Below are positions 27,411 to 41,870 of a stretch of DNA of 64,000 bases, in pieces. A program made the translations under genes and the position numbers. Every line of letters starts with the position of its first letter. Position 1 is the stretch's first letter. The notes under the pieces are model-generated. The model was not told the DNA's origin. It did no database searches and saw only the letters and a program-made list of their open reading frames with translations. The stretch comes from Halictus rubicundus (taxonomy: Eukaryota > Arthropoda > Insecta > Hymenoptera > Halictidae). The stretch is taken from NCBI RefSeq assembly GCF_050948215.1, contig NW_027488870.1:124001-188000 (forward strand), written 5' to 3'.

Positions 27411-29060
27411 GATAGGATAGAGGATTGGATAGGACACAGGATAGGATAGAATAGAGAATAGGATAGGGGATTTGATAGCATAGAGGATAGGATAGGATAG
27501 AAGATAGGATAGGATAGAGGATAGGATAGGATAGAGGATAGGATAGGATAGAAGATAGGATAGGATAGAGGATAGGATAGGATAGAGGATAGGATAGACG
27601 ATAGGATAGGATAGAGGATAGGATAGGACAGAGGATAGGATAGGATAGAGGATAGGATAGGGGATTTGATAGGAAAGGATAGAGGATAGGATAGGATAGA
27701 GGACAGGATAGGATAGAGGATAGGATAGGATAGAGGATAGGATAGGATAGAGGATAGAATAGGATAGAGGATGGGATAGGACAGAGAATAGGATAGGGGA
27801 TTTGAAAGGATAGAGGATAGGATAGGATAGAAGATAGGATAGGATAGAGGATAGGATAGGATAGAGGATAGGATAGGATAGAGGATAGGATAGGATAGGG
27901 GATAGGATAGGATACAGGAAAGGATAGGATTGAGGATAGGATTGGATACAGGATAGGATAGAATAGAGGATAGGATACGGGATTGTATAGGATAGGATTG
28001 ATGATAGGATAGGATAGAGGACAGGATAGGATAGAGGATTGGATATGATACAGGAAAGGATAGGATTGAGGATAGATGATAGGATAGGATAGAGGATTGG
28101 ATAGGATACAGGATAGGATAGAGGATTGGATAGGATACAGGATAGGATAGGATAGAGGATAGGATAGGATAGAGGATTGGATAGGATACAGGATAGGATA
28201 GGATAGAGGATAGGATAGGGGATTTGATAGGATAGAGGATAGGATAGGATAGAAGATAGGATAGGATAGAGGATAGGATAGGATAGAGGATAGGATACGA
28301 TAGAGGATAGGATAGGATAGAGGATTAGATAGGACAGAGGATAGGATAGGATAGGGGATAGGATAGGGGATTTGATAGGATAGAGGATAGGATAGGATAG
28401 AGGATACGATAGGATAGAGGATTGGATAGGATACAGGATAGGATAGAATAGAGAATAGGATAGGGGATTTGATAGGATAGAGGATAGGATAGGATAGAGG
28501 AGAGGATAGGATAGAGGATAGAATAGGATAGAGGATGGGATAGGACAGAGGATAGGATAGGGGATTTGATAGGATAGAGGATAGGATAGGATAGAAGATA
28601 GGATAGGATAGAGGATAGGATAGGATAGAGGATAGGATAGGATAGAGGATAGGATAGGATAGGGGATAGGATAGGATACAGGAAAGGATAGGATTGAGGA
28701 TAGGATTGGATACAGGATAGGATAGAATAGAGCATAGGATACGGGATTGTATAGGATAGGATTGAGGATAGGATAGGATAGAGGACAGGATAGGATAGAG
28801 GATTGGATATGATACAGGAAAGGATAGGATTCAGGATAGATGATAGGATAGGATAGAGGATTGGATAGGATACAGGATAGGATAGAGGATTGGATAGGAT
28901 ACAGGATAGGATAGGATAGAGGATAGGATAGGATAGAGGATAGGATAGAGGATAGGATACAGGATAGGATAGGATTGAGGATAGGATAGGATAGAGGATT
29001 GGACAGGATAGAGAATAGGATAGGATAGAGGATAGGATAGGATAGATGATAGGATAGGAT
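27410..29060. repeat. Higher-order fragment related to 18.1-19.1 kb and 31.0-32.6 kb
   Basis: After about 27,720 the alignment to the 18 kb segment gains 318 bp (18 x 17 + 12), raising the offset from 9340 to 9658 bp (GGATATGATACAGG 18,383 and 28,041). The fragment also matches 31.0-32.6 kb at 3549 bp, including TTTGAAAGG (27,801 and 31,350) and GGATATGATACAGG (28,041 and 31,590). Confidence 0.8.
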
Positions 29061-29620
29061 AGAGGATTGGATAGCATAGAGGATAGAGGATAGGATATGA
29101 TACAGGAAGGGATAGGATTGAGTATAGGATTGGATAGAGGATATGACAGGATAGATGATAGGATAGGATAGAGGATAGGATAGAGGATAGGATAGAGAAT
29201 AGGATAGGATAGAGAATAGGAACGGATGGATGATATTATAGGATAGAGGATAGGATATGATAGAGTATACGATATTATAGAGGATAGGATAGGATAGAGG
29301 ATAGAATAGGTGATTGGATAGGATAGTGGATAGGATAGGTTCGAGGAATGGATGGGATAGAGAATAGGATAGGATAGATGATAGGATAAAGGAAAGGTTA
29401 GAGGATAGGATAGGATAGGGGATACGACAGATGATAGGATAGGATTGAGAATAGGATAGGATAGAGGATACGATAGAGTATTGGATAGAGGATAGGATAG
29501 GATAGAGAATAGGATAGGATAGAGGATAGGATAGGATAGACGATAGGATTGGATAGAGGATAGAATAGAGGATAGGATAGGATAGGATAGAGGATAGGAT
29601 AGGATAGAGGATAGGATAGG
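29060..29620. repeat. Partial variant-rich block
   Basis: The GATTGGATAGCATAGAGG junction near 29,063 leads into variant-rich sequence with AGGAACGGATGG at 29,218, GGTTCGAGGAATGG near 29,338 and GGGGATACGACAG near 29,418. The same junction and markers recur 3549 bp on, near 32,612 and 32,767. The block is cut short at about 29,610, where it switches to a copy of 17.1 kb sequence (AGTGGATTTG at 29,623). Confidence 0.78.
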
Positions 29621-31010
29621 ACAGTGGATTTGATAGGATAGAGGATAGGATAGGATACAGGAAAGGATAGGATTGAGGATAGGATTGGATACAGGAAAGG
29701 ATACAATAGAGGATAGGATACGGGATTGTATAGGATAGGATTGAGGATAGGATAGGATAGAGGACAGGATAGGATAGAGGATTGGATATGATACAGGAAA
29801 GGATAGGATTGAGGATAGATGATAGGATAGGATAGAGGATTGGATAGGATACAGAATAGGATAGAGGATTTAATAGGATACAGGATAGGATAGGATAGAG
29901 GATAGGATAGGATAGAGGATTGGATAGGATACAGGATAGGATAGGATAGAGCATATTATAAGATAGAGGATAGGATAGGATAGAGGATAGGATAGGATAG
30001 AGGATAGGATAGGATAGAGGACTGAATAGAGGATAGAATAGGATAGAAGATAGGATAGGATAGAGGATAGGATAGGATAGAGGATAGGATAGACGATAGG
30101 ATAGGATAGAGGATAGGATAGGACAGAGGATAGGATAGGATAGAGGATAGGATAGAGGACTGAATAGAGGATAGAATAGGATAGAAGATAGGATAGGATA
30201 GAGGATAGGATAGGATAGAGGATAGGATAGACGATAGGATAGGATAGAGGATAGGATAGGACAGAGGATAGGATAGGATAGAGGATAGGATAGGGGATTT
30301 GATAGGAAAGGATAGAGGATAGGATAGGATAGAAGATAGGATAGCATAGAGGATAGGATAGGATAGAGGATAGGATAGGATAGAGGATTGGATAGGATAC
30401 ATAATAGGATAGAGGATTGGATAGGATACAGGATAGGATAGGATAGAGGATAGGATAGGATAGAGGATAGGATAGGATAGAGCATATTATAGGATAGAGG
30501 ATAGGATAGGATAGAGGATAGGATAGGATAGAGGACTGGATAGAGGATAGAATAGGATAGAAGATAGGATAGGATAGAGGATAGGATAGGATAGGATAGA
30601 GGATAGGATAGGATAGAGGATTGGATAGGACACAGGATAGGATAGAATAGAGAATAGGATAGGATAGAGGATAGGATAGAGGATAGGATACAGGATAGGA
30701 TAGGATTGAGGATAGGATAGGATAGAGGATTGGATAGGATAGAGAATAGGATAGGATAGAGGATAGGATAGGATAGAGGATAGGATAGAGGATAGGATAG
30801 AGGATAGGATAGAGGATAGGATAGAGGATAGGATAGGATAGAGGATAGGATAGAATAGAGGATAGGATAGGAGAAAGCATAGGATAGGATAGAGGATAGG
30901 ATAGAGGATAGGAAAGGATAGAGGATAGGATAGAGGATAGGATAGAGGATAGGATAGAGGATAGGATAGAGGATAGGATAGGACACAGGATAGGATAGAA
31001 TAGAGAATAG
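29620..31010. repeat. Mosaic of 17.1-17.9 kb-type sequence, a GCATATTAT segment and a 12-bp subarray
   Basis: From 29,623 to about 30,300 the order follows 17.1-17.8 and 26.5-27.2 kb. GAGCATATTAT occurs near 29,950 and 30,481. From about 30,660 to 30,970 the sequence switches abruptly to variant-rich 12-bp subarrays with AGAAAGCATAGG (near 30,873), then returns to the GACACAGG / GGGGATTTGATAGC order at 30,985. The 12-bp stretch looks like a patch copied into a different segment. Confidence 0.75.
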
Positions 31011-32630
31011 GATAGGGGATTTGATAGCATAGAGGATAGGATAGGATAGAAGATAGGATAGGATAGAGGATAGGATAGGATAGAGGATAGGATAGGATAG
31101 AAGATAGGATAGGATAGAGGATAGGATAGGATAGAGGATAGGATAGACGATAGGATAGGATAGAGGATAGGATAGGACAGAGGATAGGATAGGATAGAGG
31201 ATAGGATAGGGGATTTGATAGGAAAGGATAGAGGATAGGATAGGATAGAGGACAGGATAGGATAGAGGATAGGATAGGATAGAGGATAGGATAGGATAGA
31301 GGATAGAATAGGATAGAGGATGGGATAGGACAGAGGATAGGATAGGGGATTTGAAAGGATAGAGGATAGGATAGGATAGAAGATAGGATAGGATAGAGGA
31401 TAGGATAGGATAGAGGATAGGATAGGATAGAGGATAGGATAGGATAGGGGATAGGATAGGATACAGGAAAGGATAGGATCGAGGATAGGATTGGATACAG
31501 GATAGGATAGAATAGAGGATAGGATACGTGATTGTATAGGATAGGATTGATGATAGGATAGGATAGAGGACAGGATAGGATAGAGGATTGGATATGATAC
31601 AGGAAAGGATAGGATTGAGGATAGATGATAGGATAGGATAGAGGATTGGATAGGATACAGGATAGGATAGAGGATTGGATAGGATACAGGATAGGATAGG
31701 ATAGAGGATAGGATAGGATAGAGGATTGGATAGGATACAGGATAGGATAGGATAGAGGATAGGATAGGGGATTTGATAGGATAGAGGATAGGATAGGATA
31801 GAAGATAGGATAGGATAGAGGATAGGATAGGATAGAGGATAGGATACGATAGAGGATAGGATAGGATAGAGGATTAGATAGGACAGAGGATAGGATAGGA
31901 TAGGGGATAGGATAGGGGATTTGATAGGATAGAGGATAGGATAGGATAGAGGATACGATAGGATAGAGGATTGGATAGGATACAGGATAGGATAGAATAG
32001 AGAATAGGATAGGGGATTTGATAGGATAGAGGATAGGATAGGATAGAGGAGAGGATAGGATAGAGGATAGAATAGGATAGAGGATGGGATAGGACAGAGG
32101 ATAGGATAGGGGATTTGATAGGATAGAGGATAGGATAGGATAGAAGATAGGATAGGATAGAGGATAGGATAGGATAGAGGATAGGATAGGATAGAGGATA
32201 GGATAGGATAGGGGATAGGATAGGATACAGGAAAGGATAGGATTGAGGATAGGATTGGATACAGGATAGGATAGAATAGAGGATAGGATACGGGATTGTA
32301 TAGGATAGGATTGAGGATAGGATAGGATAGAGGACAGGATAGGATAGAGGATTGGATATGATACAGGAAAGGATAGGATTGAGGATAGATGATAGGATAG
32401 GATAGAGGATTGGATAGGATACAGGATAGGATAGAGGATTGGATAGGATACAGGATAGGATAGGATAGAGGATAGGATAGGATAGAGGATAGGATAGAGG
32501 ATAGGATACAGGATAGGATAGGATTGAGGATAGGATAGGATAGAGGATTGGACAGGATAGAGAATAGGATAGGATAGAGGATAGGATAGGATAGATGATA
32601 GGATAGGATAGAGGATTGGATAGCATAGAG
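31010..32630. repeat. Higher-order fragment, 3549 bp from 27.4-29.06 kb
   Basis: Collinear with 27.4-29.06 kb at 3549 bp, with private variants GGATCGAGG near 31,479 (TTGAGG in the other copies) and ATACGTGATTG near 31,525 (ATACGGGATTG elsewhere). It ends at the same GATTGGATAGCATAGAGG junction into a variant-rich block. Confidence 0.82.
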
Positions 32631-33890
32631 GATAGAGGATAGGATATGTTACAGGAAGGGATAGGATTGAGTATAGGATTGGATAGAGGATAGGACAGGA
32701 TAGATGATAGGATAGGATAGAGGATAGGATAGAGGATAGGATAGAGAATAGGATAGGATAGAGAATAGGAACGGATGGATGATATTATAGGATAGAGGAT
32801 AGGATATGATAGAGTATACGATATTATAGAGGATAGGATAGGATAGAGGATAGAATAGGTGATTGGATAGGATAGTGGATAGGATAGGTTCGAGGAATGG
32901 ATAGGATAGAGAATAGGATAGGATAGATGATAGGATAAAGGAAAGGTTAGAGGATAGGATAGGATAGGGGATACGACAGATGATAGGATAGGATTGAGAA
33001 TAGGATAGGATAGAGGATACGATAGAGTATTGGATAGAGGATAGGATAGGATAGAGAATAGGATAGGATAGAGGATAGGATAGGATAGACGATAGGATTG
33101 GATAGAGGATAGAATAGAGGATAGGATAGGATAGAGGATCGGATAGAGGATATGATAGGATAGAGGATAGGATAGGATAGAGGATTGGATAAGGTAGAGG
33201 ATAGTATAGGATAGAGGATAGGATAGGATAGAGGATATAATAGGATTGAGGAAAGGATAGGATAGAGGATAGGATAGCATCGAGGATAGGATAGGATAGA
33301 GGATAGGATAGGATAGAGGATAGGATATGATAGAGGATAGGATAGGATAGAAAATAGGATAGGACAGAGGATAGTATAAGATAGAGTATAGGATAGGATT
33401 GAGGATAGGATAGGATAGAGGAAAGGATAGGACAGAGGGTAGGATAGGATAGAGGATGGGCTAGGATAGAGGATACGATAGGATAAAGGACAGGATAAAG
33501 GATAGGATAGGATAGGATAGGATAGAGGATAGGATAGGATAGAGGATAGGATAGAGGATAGGATACAGGATAGGATAGGATTGAGGATAGGATAGGATAG
33601 AGGATTGGATAGGATAGAGAATAGGATAGGATAGAGGATAGGATAGGATAGAGGATAGGATAGAGGATAGGATAGAGGATAGGATAGAGGATAGGATAGA
33701 GGATAGGATAGGATAGAGGATAGGATAGAATAGAGGATAGGATAGGAGAAAGCATAGGATAGGATAGAGGATAGGATAGAGGATAGGAAAGGATAGAGGA
33801 TAGGATAGAGGATAGGATAGAGGATAGGATAGAGGATAGGATAGGATAGAGGATAGGATAGGATAGAGGATAAGATAGGATAGAGGATAG
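32630..33890. repeat. Variant-rich satellite block (full set of markers)
   Basis: Carries AGGAACGGATGG (32,767), GGTTCGAGGAATGG, GGGGATACGACAG (32,967), GGATCGGATAG (33,136), AAAATAGGATAGGACAG (33,351), GATGGGCTAGG, AGAAAGCATAGG (near 33,748) and flanking 12-bp subarrays. The same order recurs at 42.1-42.95 kb (33,351 and 42,510, offset 9159 bp), and the left edge of the window has it at an offset of 32,952 bp. Confidence 0.83.
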
Positions 33891-36780
33891 GATAGAGAAT
33901 AGGATAGGATAGAGAATAGGAACGGATGGATGATATTATAGGATAGAGGATAGGATATGATAGAGTATACGATATTATAGAGGATAGGATAGGATAGAGG
34001 ATAGAATAGGTGATTGGATAGGATAGTGGATAGGATAGGTTCGAGGAATGGATAGGATAGAGAATAGGATAGGATAGATGATAGGATAGAGGAAAGGATA
34101 GGATAGAGGAAAGGTTAGAGGATAGGATAGGATAGGGGATACGACAGATGATAGGATAGGATTGAGAATAGGATAGGATAGAGGATACGATAGAGTATTG
34201 GATAGAGGATAGGATAGGATAGAGAATAGGATAGGATAGATGATAGGATAGGATAGAGGATAGGATTGGATAGAGGATAGATTAGAGGATAGGATAGGAT
34301 AGAGGGTAGGATAGGATAGAGGATAGGATAGGATAGAGGATAGGATAGGATACAGGATAGTATAGGATAGAGGATAGGATAGGATAGAGGATAGGATAGG
34401 ATAGAGGATAGGATAGGATAGAGGATAGGATAGGATAGAGGATAGGATAGGATAGAGGATAGGATAGGATAGAGGATATGATAGGATAGAGGATAGGATA
34501 GGATAGAGGATAGGATAGGATAGAGGATAGGATAGGATAGGGGATTGGATAGGATAGAGGATAGAATAGGATAGAGGATAGGATCGGATCGGATTGAACA
34601 TAGGATAGGGGATTGGATAGGATAGAGGATAGGATAGGATAGAGGATTGGATAGGATAGAGGATAGGATAGGATAGAGGATAGGTTAGGATAGAGGATAG
34701 GATAGGATAGAGGATAGGATAGGATAGAGGATAGGATAGGATAGAGGATAGGATAGGATAGCGGATAGGATAGGATAGGGGATAGGATAGGATAGAGGAT
34801 AGGATAGGATAGAGGATAGGATAGGATAGAGGATAGGATAGGATAGAGGACAGGATAGGATAGAGGATAGGATAGGATAGAGGACAGGATAGGATAGAGG
34901 ATAGGATAGGATAGAGGATAGGATAGGATAGAGGATAGGTTAGGATAGAGGATAGGATAGGATAGAGGATATCGATAGGATAGAGGATAGGAGAGGATAG
35001 ACGGTAGGAGACGATAGAGGATAGGATAGGATAGAGGATAGGATAGGATAGAGGATAGGATAGGATAGAGGATAGGATAGGATAGAGGATAGGATAGGAT
35101 AGAGGATAGGATAGGATAGAGGATAGGATAGGATAGAGGATAGGATAGGATAGAGGATAGGATACAGGATAGGATAGGATAGAGGATAGGATAGGATAGA
35201 GGATAGGATAGGATAGAGGATAGGATAGGATAGAGGATAGGATAGGATAGAGGATAGGATAGTATAGAGGATAGGATAGGATAGAGGATAGGATAGGATA
35301 GAGGATAGGATAGGATAGAGGATAGGATAGGATAGAGGATAGGATAGGATAGAGGATAGGATAGGATAGAGGATAGGATAGGATAGAGGATAGGATAGGA
35401 TAGAGGATATGATAGGATAGAGGATATGATAGGATAGAGGATAGGATAGGATAGAGGATAGGATAGGATAGAGGATAGGATAGGATAGAGGATAGGATAG
35501 GATAGAGGATAGGATAGGATAGAGGATAGGATAGGATAGAGGATAGGATAGGATAGAGGATAGGATAGGATAGAGGATAGGATAGGATAGAGGATAGGAT
35601 AGGATAGAGGATAGGATACGATAGAGTACAGGATAGAGGATAGGATAGGATAGAGGATAGGATAGGATAGAGGATAGGATAGGGGATTGGATAGGATACA
35701 GGATAGGATACGATAGAGTATAGGATAGAGGATAGGATAGGATAGAGGATAGGATAGGATAGAGGATACGATAGGATTGAGGATAGGATAGGATACAGGA
35801 TAGGATAGAGGATAGAGGATTGGATAGGATAGAGGATAGGATAGGATAGAGGATAAGATAGGATAGAGGATAGGATAGAGAATAGGATAGGATAGAGAAT
35901 AGGAACGGATGGATGATATTATAGGATAGAGGATAGGATATGATAGAGTATACGATATTATAGAGGATAGGATAGGATAGAGGATAGAATAGGTGATTGG
36001 ATAGGATAGTGGATAGGATAGGTTCGAGGAATGGATAGGATAGAGAATAGGATAGGATAGATGATAGGATAGAGGAAAGGATAGGATAGAGGAAAGGTTA
36101 GAGGATAGGATAGGATAGGGGATACGACAGATGATAGGATAGGATTGAGAATAGGATAGGATAGAGGATACGATAGAGTATTGGATAGAGGATAGGATAG
36201 GATAGAGAATAGGATAGGATAGATGATAGGATAGGATAGAGGATAGGATTGGATAGAGGATAGATTAGAGGATAGGATAGGATAGAGGGTAGGATAGGAT
36301 AGAGGATAGGATAGGATAGAGGATAGGATAGGATACAGGATAGTATAGGATAGAGGATAGGATAGGATAGAGGATAGGATAGGATAGAGGATAGGATAGG
36401 ATAGAGGATAGGATAGGATAGAGGATAGGATAGGATAGAGGATAGGATAGGATAGAGGATATGATAGGATAGAGGATAGGATAGGATAGAGGATAGGATA
36501 GGATAGAGGATAGGATAGGATAGGGGATTGGATAGGATAGAGGATAGAATAGGATAGAGGATAGGATCGGATCGGATTGAACATAGGATAGGGGATTGGA
36601 TAGGATAGAGGATAGGATAGGATAGAGGATTGGATAGGATAGAGGATAGGATAGGATAGAGGATAGGTTAGGATAGAGGATAGGATAGGATAGAGGATAG
36701 GATAGGATAGAGGATAGGATAGGATAGAGGATAGGATAGGATAGCGGATAGGATAGGATAGGGGATAGGATAGGATAGAG
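33890..36780. repeat. 1983-bp direct duplication, two copies of an AACGG-to-GAACAT segment
   Basis: AGGAACGGATGG at 33,918 and 35,901, TTGAACATAG at 34,594 and 36,577 and AGCGGATAGG near 34,760 and 36,743 are all 1983 bp apart. Downstream the spacing becomes 1966 bp (GAGGACAGG 34,846 and 36,812), a loss of one 17-mer. The first copy is followed by GGATATCGAT (34,967), which the second copy lacks. Confidence 0.85.
34770..35870. repeat. Homogenised 17-bp array with sparse variants
   Basis: Mostly perfect P-P-H units interrupted by isolated markers: GAGGACAGG (34,846 and near 34,881), GGATATCGAT (34,967), GACGGTAGGAGACG (near 35,000), GATACAGG (near 35,163), GTATAGAGG (near 35,251), GGATATGATAGG (near 35,406 and 35,423) and GATACGATAGAGTACAGG (near 35,617). 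The GGATATGATAGG pair, one 17-mer apart, recurs near 37,233 and 37,250, and with a substitution near 44,550. Confidence 0.82.
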
Positions 36781-38620
36781 GATAGGATAGGATAGAGGAT
36801 AGGATAGGATAGAGGACAGGATAGGATAGAGGATAGGATAGGATAGAGGACAGGATAGGATAGAGGATAGGATAGGATAGAGGATAGGATAGGATAGAGG
36901 ATAGGTTAGGATAGAGGATAGGATAGGATAGAGGATAGGATAGGATAGAGGATAGGATAGGATAGAGGATAGGATACAGGATAGGATAGGATAGAGGATA
37001 GGATAGGATAGAGGATAGGATAGGATAGAGGATAGGATAGGATAGAGGATAGGATAGGATAGAGGATAGGATAGGATAGAGGATAGGATAGTATAGAGGA
37101 TAGGATAGGATAGAGGATAGGATAGGATAGAGGATAGGATAGGATAGAGGATAGGATAGGATAGAGGATAGGATAGGATAGAGGATAGGATAGGATAGAG
37201 GATAGGATAGGATAGAGGATAGGATAGGATAGAGGATATGATAGGATAGAGGATATGATAGGATAGAGGATAGGATAGGATAGAGGATAGGATAGGATAG
37301 AGGATAGGATAGGATAGAGGATAGGATAGGATAGAGGATAGGATAGGATAGAGGATAGGATAGGATAGAGGATAGGATAGGATAGAGGATAGGATAGGAT
37401 AGAGGATAGGATAGGATAGAGGATAGGATAGGATAGAGGATAGGATAGGATAGAGGATAGGATACGATAGAGTACAGGATAGAGGATAGGATAGGATAGA
37501 GGATAGGATAGGATAGAGGATAGGATAGGGGATTGGATAGGATACAGGATAGGATACGATAGAGTATAGGATAGAGGATAGGATAGGATAGAGGATAGGA
37601 TAGGATAGAGGATACGATAGGATTGAGGATAGGATAGGATACAGGATAGGATAGAGGATAGAGGATTGGATAGGATAGAGGATAGGATAGGATAGAGGAT
37701 AGGTTAGGATAGAGGACAGGATAGGATAGAGGATAGGATAGGATAGAGGATAGGATAGGATAGAGGATAGGATAGGATAGCGGATAGGATAGGATAGGGG
37801 ATAGGATAGGATAGAGGATAGGATAGGATAGAGGATAGGATAGGATAGAGGATAGGATAGGATAGAGGACAGGATAGGATAGAGGATAGGATAGGATAGA
37901 GGACAGGATAGGATAGAGGATAGGATAGGATAGAGGATAGGATAGGATAGAGGATAGGATAGGATAGAGGATAGGATAGGATAGAGGATAGGATAGGATA
38001 GAGGATAGGATAGGATAGAGGATAGGATAGGATAGAGGATAGGATACGATAGAGTACAGGATAGAGGATAGGATAGGATAGAGGATAGGATAGGATAGAG
38101 GATAGGATAGGGGATTGGATAGGATACAGGATAGGATACGATAGAGTATAGGATAGAGGATAGGATAGGATAGAGGATAGGATAGGATAGAGGATACGAT
38201 AGGATTGAGGATAGGATAGGATACAGGATAGGATAGAGGATAGAGGATTGGATAGGATAGAGGATAGGATAGGATAGAGGATAGGTTAGGATAGAGGACA
38301 GGATAGGATAGAGGATAGGATAGGATAGAGGATAGGATAGGATAGAGGATAGGATAGGATAGCGGATAGGATAGGATAGGGGATAGGATAGGATAGAGGA
38401 TAGGATAGGATAGAGGATAGGATAGGATAGAGGATAGGATAGGATAGAGGACAGGATAGGATAGAGGATAGGATAGGATAGAGGACAGGATAGGATAGAG
38501 GATAGGATAGGATAGAGGATAGGATAGGATAGAGGATAGGATAGGATAGAGGATAGGATAGGATAGAGGATAGGATAGGATAGAGGACAGGATAGGATAG
38601 AGGATAGGATAGGATAGAGC
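36780..38620. repeat. Homogenised 17-bp array, second series
   Basis: Follows the same variant order as 34.8-35.8 kb (GATACAGG, GTATAGAGG, the GGATATGATAGG pair, a long perfect run of about 205 bp at 37,258-37,462, GATACGATAGAGTACAGG). It then repeats the GAGTACAGG / GAGTATAGG / GATACGATAGGATTGAGG cluster twice (about 37.46-37.67 and 38.04-38.25 kb, spacing about 580 bp). Confidence 0.8.
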
Positions 38621-41110
38621 ATAGGATAGGATAGATGATAGGATAGGATAGAGGATAGGATAGGATAGAGGATAGGATACGATAGAGTACAGGATAGAGG
38701 ATAGGATAGGATAGAGGATAGGATAGGATAGAGGATAGGATAGGGGATTGGATAGGATAGAGGATAGGATCGGATCGGATTGAACATAGGATAGGGGATT
38801 GGATAGGATAGAGGATAGGATAGGATAGAGGATTGGATAGGATAGAGCATAGGATAGGATAGAGGATAGGATAGGATAGAGGATAGGATAGCATAGAGGA
38901 TAGGATAGGATAGAGGATAGGATAGGATAGAGGACAGGATAGGATAGCGGATAGGATAGGATAGGGGATAGGATAGGATAGAGGATAGGATAGGATAGAG
39001 GATAGGATAGGATAGAGGATAGGATAGGATAGAGGATAGGATAGGATAGAGGACAGGATAGGATAGAGGATAGGATAGGATAGAGGATATCGATAGGATA
39101 GAGGATAGGAGAGGATAGACGGTAGGAGACGATAGAGGATAGGATAGGATAGAGGATAGGATAGGATAGAGGATAGGATAGGATAGAGGATAGGAGAGGA
39201 TAGACGGTAGGAGACGATAGAGGATAGGATAGGATAGAGGATAGGATAGGATAGAGGATAGGATAGGATAGAGTATAGGATAGGATAGAGGATAGGATAG
39301 GATAGAGGATAGGATAGGATAGAGGATAGGATAGGATAGAGGATAGGATAGGATAGAGGATAGGATAGGATAGAGGATAGGATAGGATAGAGGATAGGAT
39401 AGGATAGAGGATAGGATAGGATAGAGGATAGGATAGGATAGAGGATAGGATAGGATAGAGGATAGGATAGGATAGAGGATAGGATAGGATAGAGGATAGG
39501 ATAGGATAGAGGATAGGATAGGATAGAGGATAGGATAGGATAGAGGATAGGATAGGATAGAGGATAGGATAGGATACAGGATAGGATAGGATAGAGGATA
39601 GGATAGGATACAGGATAGGATAGGATACAGGATAGGATAGGATAGAGGATAGGATAGGATAGAGGATAGGATAGGATAGAGCATATTATAGGATAGAGGA
39701 TAGGATAGGATAGAGGACTGGATAGAGGATAGAATAGGATAGAAGATAGGATAGGATAGAGGATAGGATAGGATAGGATAGAGGATAGGATAGGATAGAG
39801 GATTGGATAGGACACAGGATAGGATAGAATAGAGAATAGGATAGGGGATTTGATAGCATAGAGGATAGGATAGGATAGAAGATAGGATAGGATAGAGGAT
39901 AGGATAGGATAGAGGATAGGATAGGATAGAAGATAGGATAGGATAGAGGATAGGATAGGATAGAGGATAGGATAGACGATAGGATAGGATAGAGGATAGG
40001 ATAGGACAGAGGATAGGATAGGATAGAGGATAGGATAGGGGATTTGATAGGATAGGATAGAGGATAGGATAGGATAGAGGATAGGATACGATAGAGTACA
40101 GGATAGAGGATAGGATAGGATAGAGGATAGGATAGGATAGAGGATAGGATAGGGGATTGGATAGGATAGAGGATAGGATCGGATCGGATTGAACATAGGA
40201 TAGGGGATTGGATAGGATAGAGGATAGGATAGGATAGAGGATTGGATAGGATAGAGCATAGGATAGGATAGAGGATAGGATAGGATAGAGGATAGGATAG
40301 CATAGAGGATAGGATAGGATAGAGGATAGGATAGGATAGAGGACAGGATAGGATAGCGGATAGGATAGGATAGGGGATAGGATAGGATAGAGGATAGGAT
40401 AGGATAGAGGATAGGATAGGATAGAGGATAGGATAGGATAGAGGATAGGATAGGATAGAGGACAGGATAGGATAGAGGATAGGATAGGATAGAGGATATC
40501 GATAGGATAGAGGATAGGAGAGGATAGACGGTAGGAGACGATAGAGGATAGGATAGGATAGAGGATAGGATAGGATAGAGGATAGGATAGGATAGAGGAT
40601 AGGAGAGGATAGACGGTAGGAGACGATAGAGGATAGGATAGGATAGAGGATAGGATAGGATAGAGGATAGGATAGGATAGAGTATAGGATAGGATAGAGG
40701 ATAGGATAGGATAGAGGATAGGATAGGATAGAGGATAGGATAGGATAGAGGATAGGATAGGATAGAGGATAGGATAGGATAGAGGATAGGATAGGATAGA
40801 GGATAGGATAGGATAGAGGATAGGATAGGATAGAGGATAGGATAGGATAGAGGATAGGATAGGATAGAGGATAGGATAGGATAGAGGATAGGATAGGATA
40901 GAGGATAGGATAGGATAGAGGATAGGATAGGATAGAGGATAGGATAGGATAGAGGATAGGATAGGATAGAGGATAGGATAGGATAGAGGATAGGATAGGA
41001 TACAGGATAGGATAGGATAGAGGATAGGATAGGATACAGGATAGGATAGGATACAGGATAGGATAGGATAGAGGATAGGATAGGATAGAGGATAGGATAG
41101 GATAGAGCAT
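38620..41110. repeat. 1409-bp direct duplication with the longest perfect 17-bp runs
   Basis: TTGAACATAG at 38,780 and 40,189 and GGATATCGAT at 39,085 and 40,494 are 1409 bp apart; the GCATATTAT markers (39,681 and 41,107) are 1426 bp apart, one extra 17-mer. Each copy holds two GACGGTAGGAGACG marks and a variant-free 17-mer run, about 39,276-39,576 and 40,686-41,002. The latter, about 317 bp, is the longest perfect run I found. The same series recurs 6731 bp on, near 45.5-46.3 kb. Confidence 0.85.
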
Positions 41111-41870
41111 ATTATAGGATAGAGGATAGGATAGGATAGAGGATAGGATAGGATAGAGGACTGGATAGAGGATAGAATAGGATAGAAGATAGGATAGGAT
41201 AGAGGATAGGATAGGATAGGATAGAGGATAGGATAGGATAGAGGATTGGATAGGACACAGGATAGGATAGAATAGAGAATAGGATAGGGGATTTGATAGC
41301 ATAGAGGATAGGATAGGATAGAAGATAGGATAGGATAGAGGATAGGATAGGATAGAGGATAGGATAGGATAGAAGATAGGATAGGATAGAGGATAGGATA
41401 GGATAGAGGATAGGATAGACGATAGGATAGGATAGAGGATAGGATAGGACAGAGGATAGGATAGGATAGAGGATAGGATAGGGGATTTGATAGGAAAGGA
41501 TAGAGGATAGGATAGGATAGAGGATGGGATAGGACAGAGGATAGGATAGGGGATTTGAAAGGATAGAGGATAGGATAGGATAGAAGATAGGATAGGATAG
41601 AGGATAGGATAGGATAGAGGATAGGATAGGATAGAGGATAGGATAGGATAGGGGATAGGATAGGATACAGGAAAGGATAGGATTGAGGATAGGATTGGAT
41701 ACAGGATAGGATAGAATAGAGGATAGGATACGGGATTGTATAGGATAGGATTGATGATAGGATAGGATAGAGGACAGGATAGGATAGAGGATTGGATATG
41801 ATACAGGAAAGGATAGGATTGAGGATAGATGATAGGATAGGATAGAGGATTGGATAGGATACAGGATAGG
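41110..41870. repeat. Fragment of the 27-32 kb higher-order family
   Basis: Starts at GCATATTAT (41,107) and follows the GGACTGGATAGAGG, GACACAGG, GGGGATTTGATAGC, GAAGATAGG, GACGATAGG order. It includes the TTTGAAAGG variant (41,554) otherwise seen only at 27,801 and 31,350. It ends by switching into a variant-rich block near 41,875. Confidence 0.8.
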
